Shown here: piece after piece, positions 37,457 to 45,568 of the stretch
Numbering within the stretch: the stretch's first letter is position 1
How the letters are laid out: every line of letters begins with the position of its first letter
Assembly (NCBI GenBank): GCA_013349295.1
Contig: DUZW01000021.1
Location: forward strand, 1 to 55,515
Length of the DNA: 55,515 nucleotides
Reading direction: 5' to 3'
Origin: Deltaproteobacteria bacterium
GTDB taxonomy: Bacteria; Desulfobacterota; Desulfobulbia; Desulfobulbales; Desulfurivibrionaceae
Program-made: the position numbers and the translations under genes
The notes under the pieces: model-generated
What the model was told of the DNA's origin: nothing
The model's input: the letters and a program-made list of their open reading frames with translations, nothing else
Databases searched by the model: none

Positions 37457-38857
37457 CTAAACACCCTCCGGAGCGATGAGCGGGCGCGGAATCCTGTTCA
37501 GGGGCTCCATGGGCGCCAAATCCTTGCCCAATCCCGGATCAATATCCTGCAATTTCCGGGCTGTGACCAACACCCGCCCCTCAAAGGATCCCACCGCCCG
37601 GTTATAGGATTCCACCGCCCGGTCCAGGCCCTTGCGCATATCATGAAAATGGTCGCCCAACACCCCGAGCCGCTCATAGAGAGTACGCCCCAGCTCGCCG
37701 ATGACCTGGGCATGCTCGGCGATCTTTTCCTGCCGCCAGCCATAGGAGACAGCCCGCAACAGGGCGATCAAAGTGGTGGGCGTGGCAAGAATCACCTTTT
37801 GTGCCACCCCGCATTCGATCAATTCAGGGTCTTGCTCCAAGGCCGCGCTGAAAAAATTCTCTCCGGGCAGAAAAAGAACCACGAATTCCGGCGAGGGCTG
37901 AAACTGCTCCCAGTATGACTTGGCGGCCAGCTGCCCGAGATGGGTGCGCACTTGGCGGGCGTGCTCCTTGAGCCGGGCCTGCCGGCTCTCGTCCTCCCCT
38001 GCCTCCATGGCCTCAAGATAGGCGGACAAGGCGGCCTTGGAATCCACCACGATGTTCTTTCCGTTGGGCAACCGGACGATCAAATCCGGCCTCAATCTTC
38101 CAGCCTCGGTCGCCACCGAACCCTGCTCGACAAAATCGCAATATTCCACCATCCCGGCCATCTCCACCACCCGCCGCAGCTGCATCTCTCCCCAGCGGCC
38201 CCGCACCGAGGGCTTTCGCAGGGCATTGACCAGATTAGCCGTTTCCCCGTGGAGCCTGGCCTGACTGGTGGCCAGGGATTTGACTTGTTCGGTCAGACCG
38301 ACATACGCCTCGACCCGCTCTTTTTCCACCTGCCGGATCCGGTCATCGACCTTTTTCAGGGATTCGTGCATGGGCAAAAGCAGTTCCTGAATGGAACGCC
38401 TCCTGGTCTCCATATCGGCCATGCCCCTTTCCTGAAACTTCGCCAGGGTCTGCTGGGCAAGCTCCAGAAAACGCTGACTGTTGCTTTGAAAAATATCGGC
38501 GGAAATGGCCTTGAAAGCGTTGGCCAATTCATGCCTGGCCTCCTGCAACAGCTCCTGTTTTTCTTTAAGTTGCCGCTGCTCCGCCTCAAGCCGCGCCGCA
38601 AGCTCCGCTACCCTGGCCTGCAACACCCCGTTTTCCCGCCGCAGACCGGCACATTCCTCTCCCCCTGCGGCCAACCGCCCCTCCAAATCTACAAGCTGCG
38701 CCTCCCGCAACTGCACCCGCTCGTCAGCCAGAGTTCGCTGCTCCGCCAGACGGCTCCGCATGAGCAGCCAGACGGAGATACCGCCGCCGCCCAATCCGAC
38801 CACTCCTGTTCCTGCCAGTAAAAAAACAAAAAAATCGCTCATCGACACATTCCCCAA
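37457..38857 (-). CDS. rmuC: RmuC-family DNA recombination protein
   Basis: A 466-residue protein: N-terminal membrane anchor (about 8-28), a long coiled coil (about 35-200) and a RmuC core (about 210-400: KPSVRGRWGEMQLRRVVEMAGM, RPDLIVRLPNGKNIVVDSKA, FVVLFLPGENFFSAAL). The core is related to endonuclease-fold proteins; in E. coli, rmuC limits inversion at short inverted repeats. That is of interest here given the many palindromic elements nearby. It is separated from gap by that gene's promoter. Confidence 0.93.
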   Translation of the reverse strand: MGNVSMSDFFVFLLAGTGVVGLGGGGISVWLLMRSRLAEQRTLADERVQLREAQLVDLEGRLAAGGEECAGLRRENGVLQARVAELAARLEAEQRQLKEKQELLQEARHELANAFKAISADIFQSNSQRFLELAQQTLAKFQERGMADMETRRRSIQELLLPMHESLKKVDDRIRQVEKERVEAYVGLTEQVKSLATSQARLHGETANLVNALRKPSVRGRWGEMQLRRVVEMAGMVEYCDFVEQGSVATEAGRLRPDLIVRLPNGKNIVVDSKAALSAYLEAMEAGEDESRQARLKEHARQVRTHLGQLAAKSYWEQFQPSPEFVVLFLPGENFFSAALEQDPELIECGVAQKVILATPTTLIALLRAVSYGWRQEKIAEHAQVIGELGRTLYERLGVLGDHFHDMRKGLDRAVESYNRAVGSFEGRVLVTARKLQDIDPGLGKDLAPMEPLNRIPRPLIAPEGV

Positions 38858-38968
38858 AAAAACTTACGAACAACCTGCCCAAGAAGGCCATAAAATTTCG
38901 CAAATCATCATATTCCGATACGGCTCATCTTTCTTTTTGACCACACATGAAACGGGAGGAGTGGAGCC
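38858..38968. other. Gap between rmuC and the flagellin-like relic
   Basis: AT-rich and without a gene. A strong ribosome site (GGGAGGAGTGGAG) at its right end precedes ATG 38969. Confidence 0.4.
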
Positions 38969-39262
38969 ATGGCTTTCCAAATCACCAGAGCCACCACCCA
39001 ACTCAATGCGCAGAACACCTACCCGAACATCATGGATATTGACTTTTCCGAGCAAACCATTAATTTTACAAAAATGAACGTTCCGGTGCAATCAGGGGCC
39101 TTTGCCCTTACCCAGGCCAAGACACCGACAACAAACTCTCGATCTGCCCCAAGGAGGTTCCAACCACAATTAATCAAGGCCCCATTGTCTTTTCCAGACG
39201 AAAGGCCAAACCGTTATCCTCCTGCCCAAACTCTACACAGACACCAAAAGGGCTCAGCCGTT
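38969..39262 (+). pseudogene. Probable flagellin C-terminal relic, frame-broken downstream
   Basis: From ATG 38969, with a very good ribosome site, the frame encodes MAFQI and soon NIMDIDFSEQTINFTKMNVP and VQSGAFALTQAKT. This resembles the C-terminal D0 helix of flagellins (pattern IxDxDFAEExxxFTK, then QAGTAMLAQAN). Nearly all of a normal ~270-residue flagellin is absent. After about 39120 the protein-like sequence continues in other frames (KEVPTTINQGPIVFSRR from 39148, then KGQTVILLPKLYTDT from 39201), which I cannot name securely; FliW is a weak guess. A terminator follows. The original frame has no stop and runs into the siroheme reductase gene. It may be a decayed motility locus or a tiny expressed peptide. 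Confidence 0.5.
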
Positions 39263-39275
39263 GAGCCCTTTTTTA
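39246..39275 (+). terminator. Terminator after the flagellin-like relic
   Basis: AAAGGGCTCA (39247-39256) pairs with TGAGCCCTTT (39262-39271), followed by more T's. It separates the relic from the siroheme reductase gene. Confidence 0.85.
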
Positions 39276-39307
39276 TTGATTACAATATATTTTCCAAGGA
39301 GAAAACC

Positions 39308-39967
39308 ATGTTGAACGACGGCGATAAAGGGGCGGTGTTGCAACGCGACAAAGAAACATATGCCATTGTCCCCCATCTCCCACTCGGCCTCATCACCCCG
39401 GCGCAACTGCGAAAAATCGCCGATGTCGCCGAAAAATACCAAACCGCCGCCCTGAAGATCACCAGCGCGGCACGCATCGCCATTGTCGGCCTCAAAGAGG
39501 CGGACATTGACAACGCCTGGCGGGATCTGGGCATGAATCCCGGCGCAGCGGTGGGCCTCTGTGTCCGCAGCATCAAGGCCTGCCCCGGCAACACCCTCTG
39601 CCGCTTGGGCCAGCAGGACGCCTTGGCCATGGGTACGGAACTTGACACGCGCTACCATGGCCTCGAATTACCCGGCAAAATGAAAATGGGGGTCTCAGGC
39701 TGCCCCAACCAGTGCGCCGAAACCTCGGTGAAAGATCTGGGTCTGGTCGGCAAGGCCAAGGGCTGGACCATTTTGGTCGGGGGCAGCGCCGCCGCCAAGG
39801 CCAGAATCGGCGTGACCCTCTGCGAAGATCTTTCCACCGATGAGACACTGGCCACCTGCGCACGAATCATCACCTATTTCAAGGAAAACAGCAAGAAAGG
39901 TGAACGCATGGGCCGATTCCTGGACAGAATCGGCTTCGAAACCTTCAAGACAGCCGTGCTTGCCTAA
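39308..39967 (+). CDS. Small siroheme sulfite/nitrite reductase
   Basis: 219 residues from ATG 39308, which has AAGGAG upstream; an in-frame open frame starts at 38969. It has a ferredoxin-like half domain (about 10-70) followed by the siroheme and 4Fe-4S site: Cys92 and Cys98 (CPGNTLC), then Cys132 and Cys136 (CPNQC). Length and layout match the low-molecular-weight assimilatory-type sulfite reductase of Desulfovibrio, which reduces sulfite to sulfide in vitro. It lacks the second half of the large SiR/NiR proteins. It stands between terminators, apparently monocistronic. The true substrate (sulfite or nitrite) is not settled. Confidence 0.88.
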   Translation: MLNDGDKGAVLQRDKETYAIVPHLPLGLITPAQLRKIADVAEKYQTAALKITSAARIAIVGLKEADIDNAWRDLGMNPGAAVGLCVRSIKACPGNTLCRLGQQDALAMGTELDTRYHGLELPGKMKMGVSGCPNQCAETSVKDLGLVGKAKGWTILVGGSAAAKARIGVTLCEDLSTDETLATCARIITYFKENSKKGERMGRFLDRIGFETFKTAVLA

Positions 39968-39982
39968 TGGCTCCTCTTTTTT

Positions 39983-40041
39983 CCCATATGCGCCTTGGCC
40001 GGCAAGCCTCCGGCGCATATGGGCTGCGCCCCGGTTTTTTC
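39983..40041 (+). terminator. Terminator of the siroheme reductase gene
   Basis: A perfect 12-bp stem (CCCATATGCGCC 39983-39994 with 40012-40023) is followed by a second small GC hairpin and six T's. Confidence 0.8.
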
Positions 40042-40280
40042 TCCCCTGGCCGGCCAGGCACCATCCTCCGGAATCCATGGTCCAAAATGTTCACCCCAGA
40101 GTAACCAGATCTTATCTGGGTAACATATCAATGTTGCCAGAATCGAGACCTTCACTGCCAAGCCGGTTTTTTTAACTCCACGGATCAAGCAATGCGAGAG
40201 CATCAGTTTTATCGGCAACCCATTGATACCATGGTAGATTAATCACTTTTCCGGCCTTCGTGCATCTGAAATCGTTTCAC

Positions 40281-40338
40281 TTGACAGCGAATTCCGGCCC
40301 ACAAATTATGTTGACAATCCTGAACTATCGTTTATTTT
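40281..40338 (+). promoter_or_regulatory. Tandem sigma-70-like promoters of the CAU tRNA
   Basis: The first has TTGACA (40281-40286) and AATTAT (40304-40309), 17 apart. The second has TTGACA (40311-40316) and TATTTT (40333-40338), 16 apart. The tRNA begins about 30 bases after the second. Confidence 0.6.
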
Positions 40339-40368
40339 AATTGATTCATTTTCTTCGTTTGAGAACAT

Positions 40369-40445
40369 GGGCCTATAGCTCAACTGGCTAGAGCCACCGG
40401 CTCATAACCGGTCGGTCCCTGGTTCGAATCCAGGTAGGCCCACCA
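40369..40445 (+). tRNA. tRNA with CAU anticodon (Met elongator or Ile2)
   Basis: A 77-base cloverleaf with encoded CCA. The acceptor arms are GGGCCTA and TAGGCCC. The anticodon loop is CTCATAA on the stem ACCGG/CCGGT. The T arm is CCTGGTTCGAATCCAGG. The GGCTCATAACC loop context resembles lysidine-modified Ile2 tRNAs (for example that of B. subtilis), but elongator Met cannot be excluded. The first acceptor pairs exclude a typical initiator (no C1-A72 mismatch). Confidence 0.93.
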
Positions 40446-40614
40446 CACCAAGCCGGAACCGACAGAGCAGGGAATGTATTGCACGCGCAACAGAAATCAA
40501 TTCGACCGGGCACTTGTTTTGGGAAAACCAGGGCAGGTCTCCGGACAGAAGGTGCGACCACACATGGTTAGCGCCTTTTTTTTATTTTAGGCTGCCCACG
40601 GACACCAACAAAGG

Positions 40615-41496
40615 ATGCCTGAAGAAAACTTTTCCACCACGACACTTCTCTCGATTCTCAACACCATTGCCCCGTTTGCCATGGCTGAACCATGGGACAA
40701 CGTCGGCCTCATGGTTGGGGATCCGGATCAACAGGTCACCGGGATTCTAATCGCCCTCGACCCGACAGAGGCGCTCATCCACGAAGCTCTCTCGCAGAAC
40801 CTGAACACCATCCTCACCCACCACCCCCTGATCTTCCATCCCCTGAAAACAATCCACACCGGCACCCCCATGGGCCGCATGCTGAAAACAGCCCTGAGCC
40901 ACGATCTAGCCCTCATTGCCTGCCACACCAACCTCGATCTTGTCGCCGCCGGAGTCAGCAACGCCTTGGCTGACAAACTCGGCCTGCACGACACCCGGCC
41001 GCTTACCGACCAAGAGCCTGCGGGACCCGGCCAAAGCCCCGGCTTTGGAAAAATCGGCAGCCTGCCAACCCCTCTGACCTCCAAGCAATTTCTTAACCGC
41101 CTGCTGACCGCCCTTGACGCCCCAGGCATACAGATCGCGGGCTCCCTGCCGGAATCCATCCACACCGTGGCCCTCTGCGGAGGCAGCGGTTCCGACCTGG
41201 CCGAAACCGCCCGAACCATGGGCGCACAAGTCTATATTACCGGCGAGGTGAAACACAGCGTGGCCCGCTGGGCCGAAGGCGCCGGGTTCTGCGTGATTGA
41301 CGCCGGCCATTACCCGACCGAAAAACTCATCGTCCCGGTCCTCGCGGAGATACTGAAAAAATCCTGCGCCGACAGAGGCTTTTCTCCGACAATCGCAACC
41401 ACCGCCCAACAGGACAATCCCATGCGCTGGGTTGTCTTGCATGATAACAAACCCAAATTCTGTCAACCAATAGAACCATTGAGGAAGCACAATTGA
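40615..41496 (+). CDS. Nif3-like dinuclear metal-centre protein
   Basis: A 293-residue protein of the Nif3/YbgI/DUF34 family. Metal-binding motifs are ILTHHPLIFHP near the middle of the first half, ACHTNLDLV, and the C-terminal GHYPTEKLIVPVL. WDNVGLMVGDP is the usual N-terminal signature. Its cellular role is unsettled; some members are described as GTP cyclohydrolase-like or as metal chaperones. AAAGG lies directly before ATG, so the start is not certain. It overlaps the next gene, which begins at TTG 41493. Confidence 0.92.
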   Translation: MPEENFSTTTLLSILNTIAPFAMAEPWDNVGLMVGDPDQQVTGILIALDPTEALIHEALSQNLNTILTHHPLIFHPLKTIHTGTPMGRMLKTALSHDLALIACHTNLDLVAAGVSNALADKLGLHDTRPLTDQEPAGPGQSPGFGKIGSLPTPLTSKQFLNRLLTALDAPGIQIAGSLPESIHTVALCGGSGSDLAETARTMGAQVYITGEVKHSVARWAEGAGFCVIDAGHYPTEKLIVPVLAEILKKSCADRGFSPTIATTAQQDNPMRWVVLHDNKPKFCQPIEPLRKHN

Positions 41497-42212
41497 AAGA
41501 AAACATCTCGCATCTCAGGGAACTCCAGGCCATTGATCTGAAAATCAGCACGCTGGACAAGGAAATCGCGGCCAACTCCGCCGAAATCGACAACCGCCGC
41601 GCCAGTCTCGACGGCCACAAAGAAAACTTGGTCCAGTTAACCGCAAAAATTGCCACCTGCGAACAACGCCGCCGTGAACTCGAAGGTGAACTCGAAGACG
41701 AACAGGCCCGGATCGATGACCGGCAGACCAAGCTGATGAATGTCCAGACCAACCGCGAGTACCAGAGCATCCTCAAGGAAACGGAAGACGCCAAAAAAGC
41801 GAACAAGCAAAGAGAAGAAACTGTTGTTCTACTCATGCAACAGATCGAGACCCTGAACGCGCAGATCGAGGAAGAAAATAAAATCTGCGCCGAGGATGAG
41901 AAAATGCTTGCCGACGACATCGCCGCGCTTGAGAAAAAAACCAGCCAATTCACTGCGGAAAAAAGCAAAATCCTGAAAACCCGTGAAAGCAAAGCCGGCG
42001 CGGTAACCGCCAGCCTCCTGAAGAAATACACCGCCATCCGCGACAAACGCAACGGAGTGGCGATCGTTCCGGTGACCGGCGGGGTGTGCCGGGGTTGCTT
42101 CATGAACATTCCGCCGCAGCTGTATAATGATCTCATGAAGGAAGACAAGCTTATCTCCTGCCCCACCTGTCATCGCATCATGTTCCACGAGACCGAGACA
42201 ACGGATGAATGA
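41493..42212 (+). CDS. C4-type zinc-ribbon coiled-coil protein (DUF164/CT398)
   Basis: A 239-residue protein starting at TTG 41493, with GAGGAAG upstream, overlapping the Nif3-like gene by four bases. Residues 5-175 form a long antiparallel coiled coil (LRELQAIDLKISTLDKEIAA and later heptads). A C-terminal zinc ribbon follows (CRGCFMNIPP, CPTCHRIMF). The chlamydial homologue CT398 binds sigma-54 and type III secretion parts; function elsewhere is unknown. The pairing of this gene with nif3 and rnpB recurs in other Desulfobacterota as far as I recall. Confidence 0.88.
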   Translation: MKENISHLRELQAIDLKISTLDKEIAANSAEIDNRRASLDGHKENLVQLTAKIATCEQRRRELEGELEDEQARIDDRQTKLMNVQTNREYQSILKETEDAKKANKQREETVVLLMQQIETLNAQIEEENKICAEDEKMLADDIAALEKKTSQFTAEKSKILKTRESKAGAVTASLLKKYTAIRDKRNGVAIVPVTGGVCRGCFMNIPPQLYNDLMKEDKLISCPTCHRIMFHETETTDE

Positions 42213-42215
42213 TGG

Positions 42216-42258
42216 CGCTGCAAAAATTCGATCTGCTGCTTTGCAGCGTACTTTTTCG
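42216..42258 (+). terminator. Terminator after the zinc-ribbon gene
   Basis: CGCTGCAAA (42216-42224) pairs with TTTGCAGCG (42240-42248), followed by TACTTTTT. An alternative outer pairing of GATGGCGC with GCGCCATC exists. Confidence 0.65.
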
Positions 42259-42352
42259 CTGCGCCATCTTCAGCGATACGACGGGTTTTTTTTACGATAA
42301 GCAACGAACAGGAAAACCGCAGGATTGAGAAGGGGCCGGGCTTTGAAAAGCC

Positions 42353-42379
42353 TTGACCTTTTTCGTTCCTGCTTATAGT
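42353..42379 (+). promoter_or_regulatory. Promoter of rnpB
   Basis: TTGACC (42353-42358) and TATAGT (42374-42379) lie 15 bases apart, just before the RNA start at about 42391. The spacing is short but the boxes and position fit a strong RNA promoter. Confidence 0.5.
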
Positions 42380-42390
42380 TGTACGAGTAT

Positions 42391-42743
42391 GGGAGTGGGC
42401 GCATGATCGCCGGCGGTGTTTGCCGCCGGAGGAAAGTCCGGACTCCGCAGGGCAAGGAGGTTCGTAACACGAACTGGGGGCGACCCCGAGGAAAGTGCCA
42501 CAGAAAACAAACCGCCGGGCAACCGGTAAGGGTGAAAAGGTGGGGTAAGAGCCCACCGCTTGCGTGGCGACACGCAAGGCACGGCAAACCCCTCCTGGAG
42601 CAAAACCAAATAGGGAAGCGTTTGAGGGCGGCCCGCTCGAAGCTTCCGGGTAGGTTGCAAGAGATGCCGGGCAACCGGCATCCACAGAGAAATGATCATG
42701 GCCCTTGCAAAAGGGTACAGAATCCGGCTTACAGCCCACTCCC
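42391..42743 (+). ncRNA. rnpB: RNase P RNA (bacterial class A)
   Basis: A 353-base RNA that cleaves 5' leaders from pre-tRNAs. The ends pair as GGGAGTGGGC with GCCCACTCCC (P1). Conserved cores are present: GAGGAAAGTCCGGACTCC near the 5' end, CGAGGAAAGTGCCACAGAAA, the GGTAAGGGTGAAAAGGTGG region, GTTTGAGGGCGGCCC, and the 3' ACAGAATCCGGCTTACA. A T tract follows directly. Length and layout are those of class A RNAs. Confidence 0.97.
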
Positions 42744-42758
42744 TTTTTTTTATTCTTT

Positions 42759-42818
42759 AAGAGCCGTTACGAAAAAATATACTTGCCTTTTCGTTACGGC
42801 TCTTTATGCCGTTCTGGC
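42759..42818 (+). repeat. Hairpin repeat R3
   Basis: A perfect 17-bp stem (AAGAGCCGTTACGAAAA 42759-42775 with 42788-42804) is followed by the family tail TTATGCCGTTCTGGCC. It lies between rnpB and ispDF in the same orientation as both, about 40 bases before the ispDF start. It may also act as a back-up terminator of rnpB. Confidence 0.75.
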
Positions 42819-42855
42819 CGACAAGATAAGACCATTACCTTAAGCAACGGCGCAC

Positions 42856-44034
42856 ATGCAGACAGCAACAGCGATCATCGCCGCAGGCGGGGCCGGGTTA
42901 CGCATGGGGACCTCAACCCCCAAGCAGTTCAGCGAACTGCTTGGCGTTCCCATCCTGATCCACACCATCCGCGCCTTTCGCAAGGTTCCCGCCATCCAGG
43001 CCATTATTGTAGTGGCCCCGGCGGAACACCGGGAGCACACCCTTGCCCTCCTGGCCCGCTACCAGATGGATAACCACTGCACGGTGGTGAGCGGCGGCAA
43101 GCTCCGCCAGGACTCGGTGCGCATCGGCCTGGCCCAGGTACCGGACGATTCCACCTTGGTGGCGGTACACGACGGCGCCCGGCCCCTCATTGCCCCCGAA
43201 GATATCCAGCGTTGCCTGGACGCGGCGGCAACCCATGGCGCGGCAATCATGGGTGTGCCGGTAAAGGACACCCTCAAGGCCGTAAGCGCAGACACCACCA
43301 TCCGCCACACCGTCGAACGGGAATCCCTCTGGCAGGCGCAAACCCCCCAGATTGCTCGAACCGCGCTCTTGAAAGAGGCCTTTGCCAAGGCCGACCGGGA
43401 CGGGTTTATCGGCACCGACGAGGCCTCCCTTCTTGAGCACGGAGGCTGGCAGGTCTCAGTGGTGCAAGGCTCGGAAACCAACCTCAAGATCACCCGCCCG
43501 GATGATCTGCTCATAGCAGAGGCCCTCCTCATGAAAAAACAGCTATCCCAGGAAATACGTATCGGCCATGGCTTTGACGCCCACCGGTTGGTTGCGGGAA
43601 GACCGCTGATCCTGGGCGGCATGGAAATTTCCCACGAACTGGGCTTGCTGGGCCACTCCGACGCCGATGTTCTCACCCACGCCCTGTGCGACGCCATTCT
43701 GGGCGCCATTGGCGCCGGCGATATCGGCCGCCATTTCCCGGACAGCGACCCGCAATACAAAGGCATCTCCAGCATCAAACTCCTTGCGCATGTGATCGGC
43801 TTGGCTGCGGAAAAACATTTCCGCCTGTCCAATGCCGACATCACCGTGGTGGCCGAACGTCCCAAGCTCGCCCGCCATTTCCCGGCCATGCAAACCATCC
43901 TGGCCGAAGCCTGCCGAGTTGCACCCGCGGCCATCAACCTCAAGGCCAGCACCACGGAAAAGATGGGTTATACCGGTCGGGAAGAAGGGATCAGCACCCA
44001 CGCCGTGGTGCTGATGGCGAGCTGCCCCAGCTAA
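42856..44034 (+). CDS. ispDF: Bifunctional IspD-IspF of the MEP isoprenoid pathway
   Basis: A 392-residue fusion. Residues 1-225 are IspD (AAGGAGLRMGTSTPKQF nucleotide site, VHDGARPLI, WQAQTPQ), which joins MEP to CTP. Residues from about 235 are IspF (RIGHGFDAHRLV, LGLLGHSDADVLTHALCDAILGA, DIGRHFPDSD, KASTTEKMGYTGREEG), which cyclises the product and keeps its zinc ligands Asp, His, His. Fused IspDF is known in alpha-, epsilon- and some deltaproteobacteria. The leader holds repeat R3, and the start has only a weak ribosome site. Confidence 0.96.
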   Translation: MQTATAIIAAGGAGLRMGTSTPKQFSELLGVPILIHTIRAFRKVPAIQAIIVVAPAEHREHTLALLARYQMDNHCTVVSGGKLRQDSVRIGLAQVPDDSTLVAVHDGARPLIAPEDIQRCLDAAATHGAAIMGVPVKDTLKAVSADTTIRHTVERESLWQAQTPQIARTALLKEAFAKADRDGFIGTDEASLLEHGGWQVSVVQGSETNLKITRPDDLLIAEALLMKKQLSQEIRIGHGFDAHRLVAGRPLILGGMEISHELGLLGHSDADVLTHALCDAILGAIGAGDIGRHFPDSDPQYKGISSIKLLAHVIGLAAEKHFRLSNADITVVAERPKLARHFPAMQTILAEACRVAPAAINLKASTTEKMGYTGREEGISTHAVVLMASCPS

Positions 44035-44078
44035 ACGATTTTCAGAGCAAAGCAGAAAAAAGGGATTCAGCCGGACTG

Positions 44079-44178
44079 TAACTGTTCAGCAACGCTGCGG
44101 ATGCAGGGAAACCGCCTGCGAATGCTGCTGCACACGAACAGGCCGAGCCGATGCAGTGGCGCTGCGGCTGAAGAGCTA
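44079..44178. repeat. Palindromic repeat element, copy C (diverged)
   Basis: About 100 bp with ends TAACTGTTCAGCAACGCTGC and GCGCTGCGGCTGAAGAGCTA and an inner ACACGAACAGGCCGAGCCGAT shared in part with copy A. Read on the minus strand its first bases, TAG, are the stop codon of thpR, as copy A supplies the ABC stop. Confidence 0.6.
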
Positions 44179-44712
44179 CCGCAGGTAATAAGACGCCTCA
44201 ATGGCATGGAAGGCGCCCTTAGAGGTCAGCTCGCTTGAATAGAGATGAAATTCGGAGACCGGAAACGGTTCCGTGGCAAAAAGGCCATTGCCGGCCAGAA
44301 AACGGCCCAACCTGGCCAGCGGGGTGTCGTGCAGCCTGGCCAGGGTGATGTGCGGGGAATACTTGCGCCCCTCCGGGGTGAGCCCCATGCCGACAAGAAC
44401 GTTTTCGATCCTGTTGCGCAGCCCGCACACCTCTTCCACCGGCGCAATCCCGGCCCAGAGCACCCTGGGTGTCTTTCTGGGCGGAAAAAAACCCAGCCCC
44501 TTCACCTGCAAGGAAAATGTGAGCGACTGAATATCGGCAAGCCCTTCCTTGATCTCCCGGAAAACCCCGCCGTCAACCTCCCCGATGAAGCGCAGGGTCA
44601 GATGCATCTGTTCCGGTTGCACCCACTTGGCGCCGGGCACCCCATAGCAGAGCTCCTGAAGCCGGGCCACGATATCCGGCGGCAGATCAATGGCGACAAA
44701 CAATCGGTACAT
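44176..44712 (-). CDS. thpR: RNA 2',3'-cyclic phosphodiesterase (ThpR/LigT)
   Basis: A 178-residue 2H phosphoesterase. Two HxTx motifs define the active site: HLTL with His37 and HITL near residue 123. MYRLFVAIDLPP is the usual start. It opens 2',3'-cyclic phosphates on RNA ends to 2'-phosphates; the E. coli enzyme also joins tRNA halves in reverse. It stands alone, facing ispDF, and its stop lies in repeat copy C. Confidence 0.93.
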   Translation of the reverse strand: MYRLFVAIDLPPDIVARLQELCYGVPGAKWVQPEQMHLTLRFIGEVDGGVFREIKEGLADIQSLTFSLQVKGLGFFPPRKTPRVLWAGIAPVEEVCGLRNRIENVLVGMGLTPEGRKYSPHITLARLHDTPLARLGRFLAGNGLFATEPFPVSEFHLYSSELTSKGAFHAIEASYYLR

Positions 44713-44857
44713 GCCTCACCCCCAAGCTCCGGAAGACCGCGCCCTGCTCATCCCTGTTGACAAGCGTTTCGCGATGGAATAGTTTTGCTTTTCATTATTA
44801 TGCGTTTATTATTCGTAACTTTATAGTTTTTTTTCAGACTTTTCCCGGAGCAACCCC

Positions 44858-45568
44858 ATGCTGAATGTCCCTCCCAGTGCAGTCCGCCGCCTCTGTGTCT
44901 CCATTGCCGGGGCCACGCCGTCAGAGGCGCTTGCCCTGGCCAGGGAGTCAGAAACCGTTGCCGATGTCATCGAGATCCGCCTGGACAGCATGACAAACCC
45001 GGATATCCCGCTTTTTCTCGACACCCTCACAAAACCCCTGCTGTTCACCAACCGTCCCACCTGGGAAGGCGGCAACTGCACGGACGAAGAAATGGCGCGG
45101 GTCAGCCTGCTTAAAAAGGCGGCAGAAGCAGGGGCTGCCTATATCGACATCGAACTCAACACCGATCCCACCCTGGCCACCGAACTCATTGGTGCAGCCC
45201 GCGCAAACAACTGCCGAACCATTGTCTCCTGGCATGACTTCAAGTGTACCGCCTCCCGCCAGGCTTTGGGCGAAATCTTTCAGCGCCAATGCCGGAGCGG
45301 AGCCGACATCGGCAAGATTGTCACCACGGCCCGTTGCTTTCAGGACGTGTTCCGGGTTCTCGCCCTGCAAGAACAAGCCGCGGAACTGGGCTTTCCCCTC
45401 ATTGCCTTTTGCATGGGCAAGTTCGGCATGATCAGCCGGGTAGCCACCACCGATCTGGGCGGCTACATGACTTACGCCGCTCCGGACAACGGCCCGGCCA
45501 CCGCACCCGGCCAATTGCCCGCCTCGGCCCTGCGCTCCATTTTCACGGAACTTGCGCATGGGGATTAA
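44858..45568 (+). CDS. aroD: 3-dehydroquinate dehydratase, type I
   Basis: A 236-residue TIM-barrel enzyme of the third shikimate step. EIRLDSM holds the substrate-binding region, VSWHDF the catalytic His and IGKIVTTA the Schiff-base Lys. The end GQLPASALRSIF matches the substrate-binding C-terminus. It overlaps aroE by eleven bases. Confidence 0.95.
   Translation: MLNVPPSAVRRLCVSIAGATPSEALALARESETVADVIEIRLDSMTNPDIPLFLDTLTKPLLFTNRPTWEGGNCTDEEMARVSLLKKAAEAGAAYIDIELNTDPTLATELIGAARANNCRTIVSWHDFKCTASRQALGEIFQRQCRSGADIGKIVTTARCFQDVFRVLALQEQAAELGFPLIAFCMGKFGMISRVATTDLGGYMTYAAPDNGPATAPGQLPASALRSIFTELAHGD

Larger units (their letters stand above)
39968..40368. other. Intergenic region before the CAU tRNA
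   Basis: No gene is seen. It holds the terminator of the siroheme reductase, a small dyad (GTAACCAGAT with ATCTGGGTAAC, about 40099-40122) and two tandem promoters for the tRNA. Confidence 0.5.

Noticed and set aside
38969..39967. Single 332-residue siroheme protein
   Set aside because: A terminator and a separate AAGGAG ribosome site lie inside it, and residues before 39308 do not belong to the reductase family.
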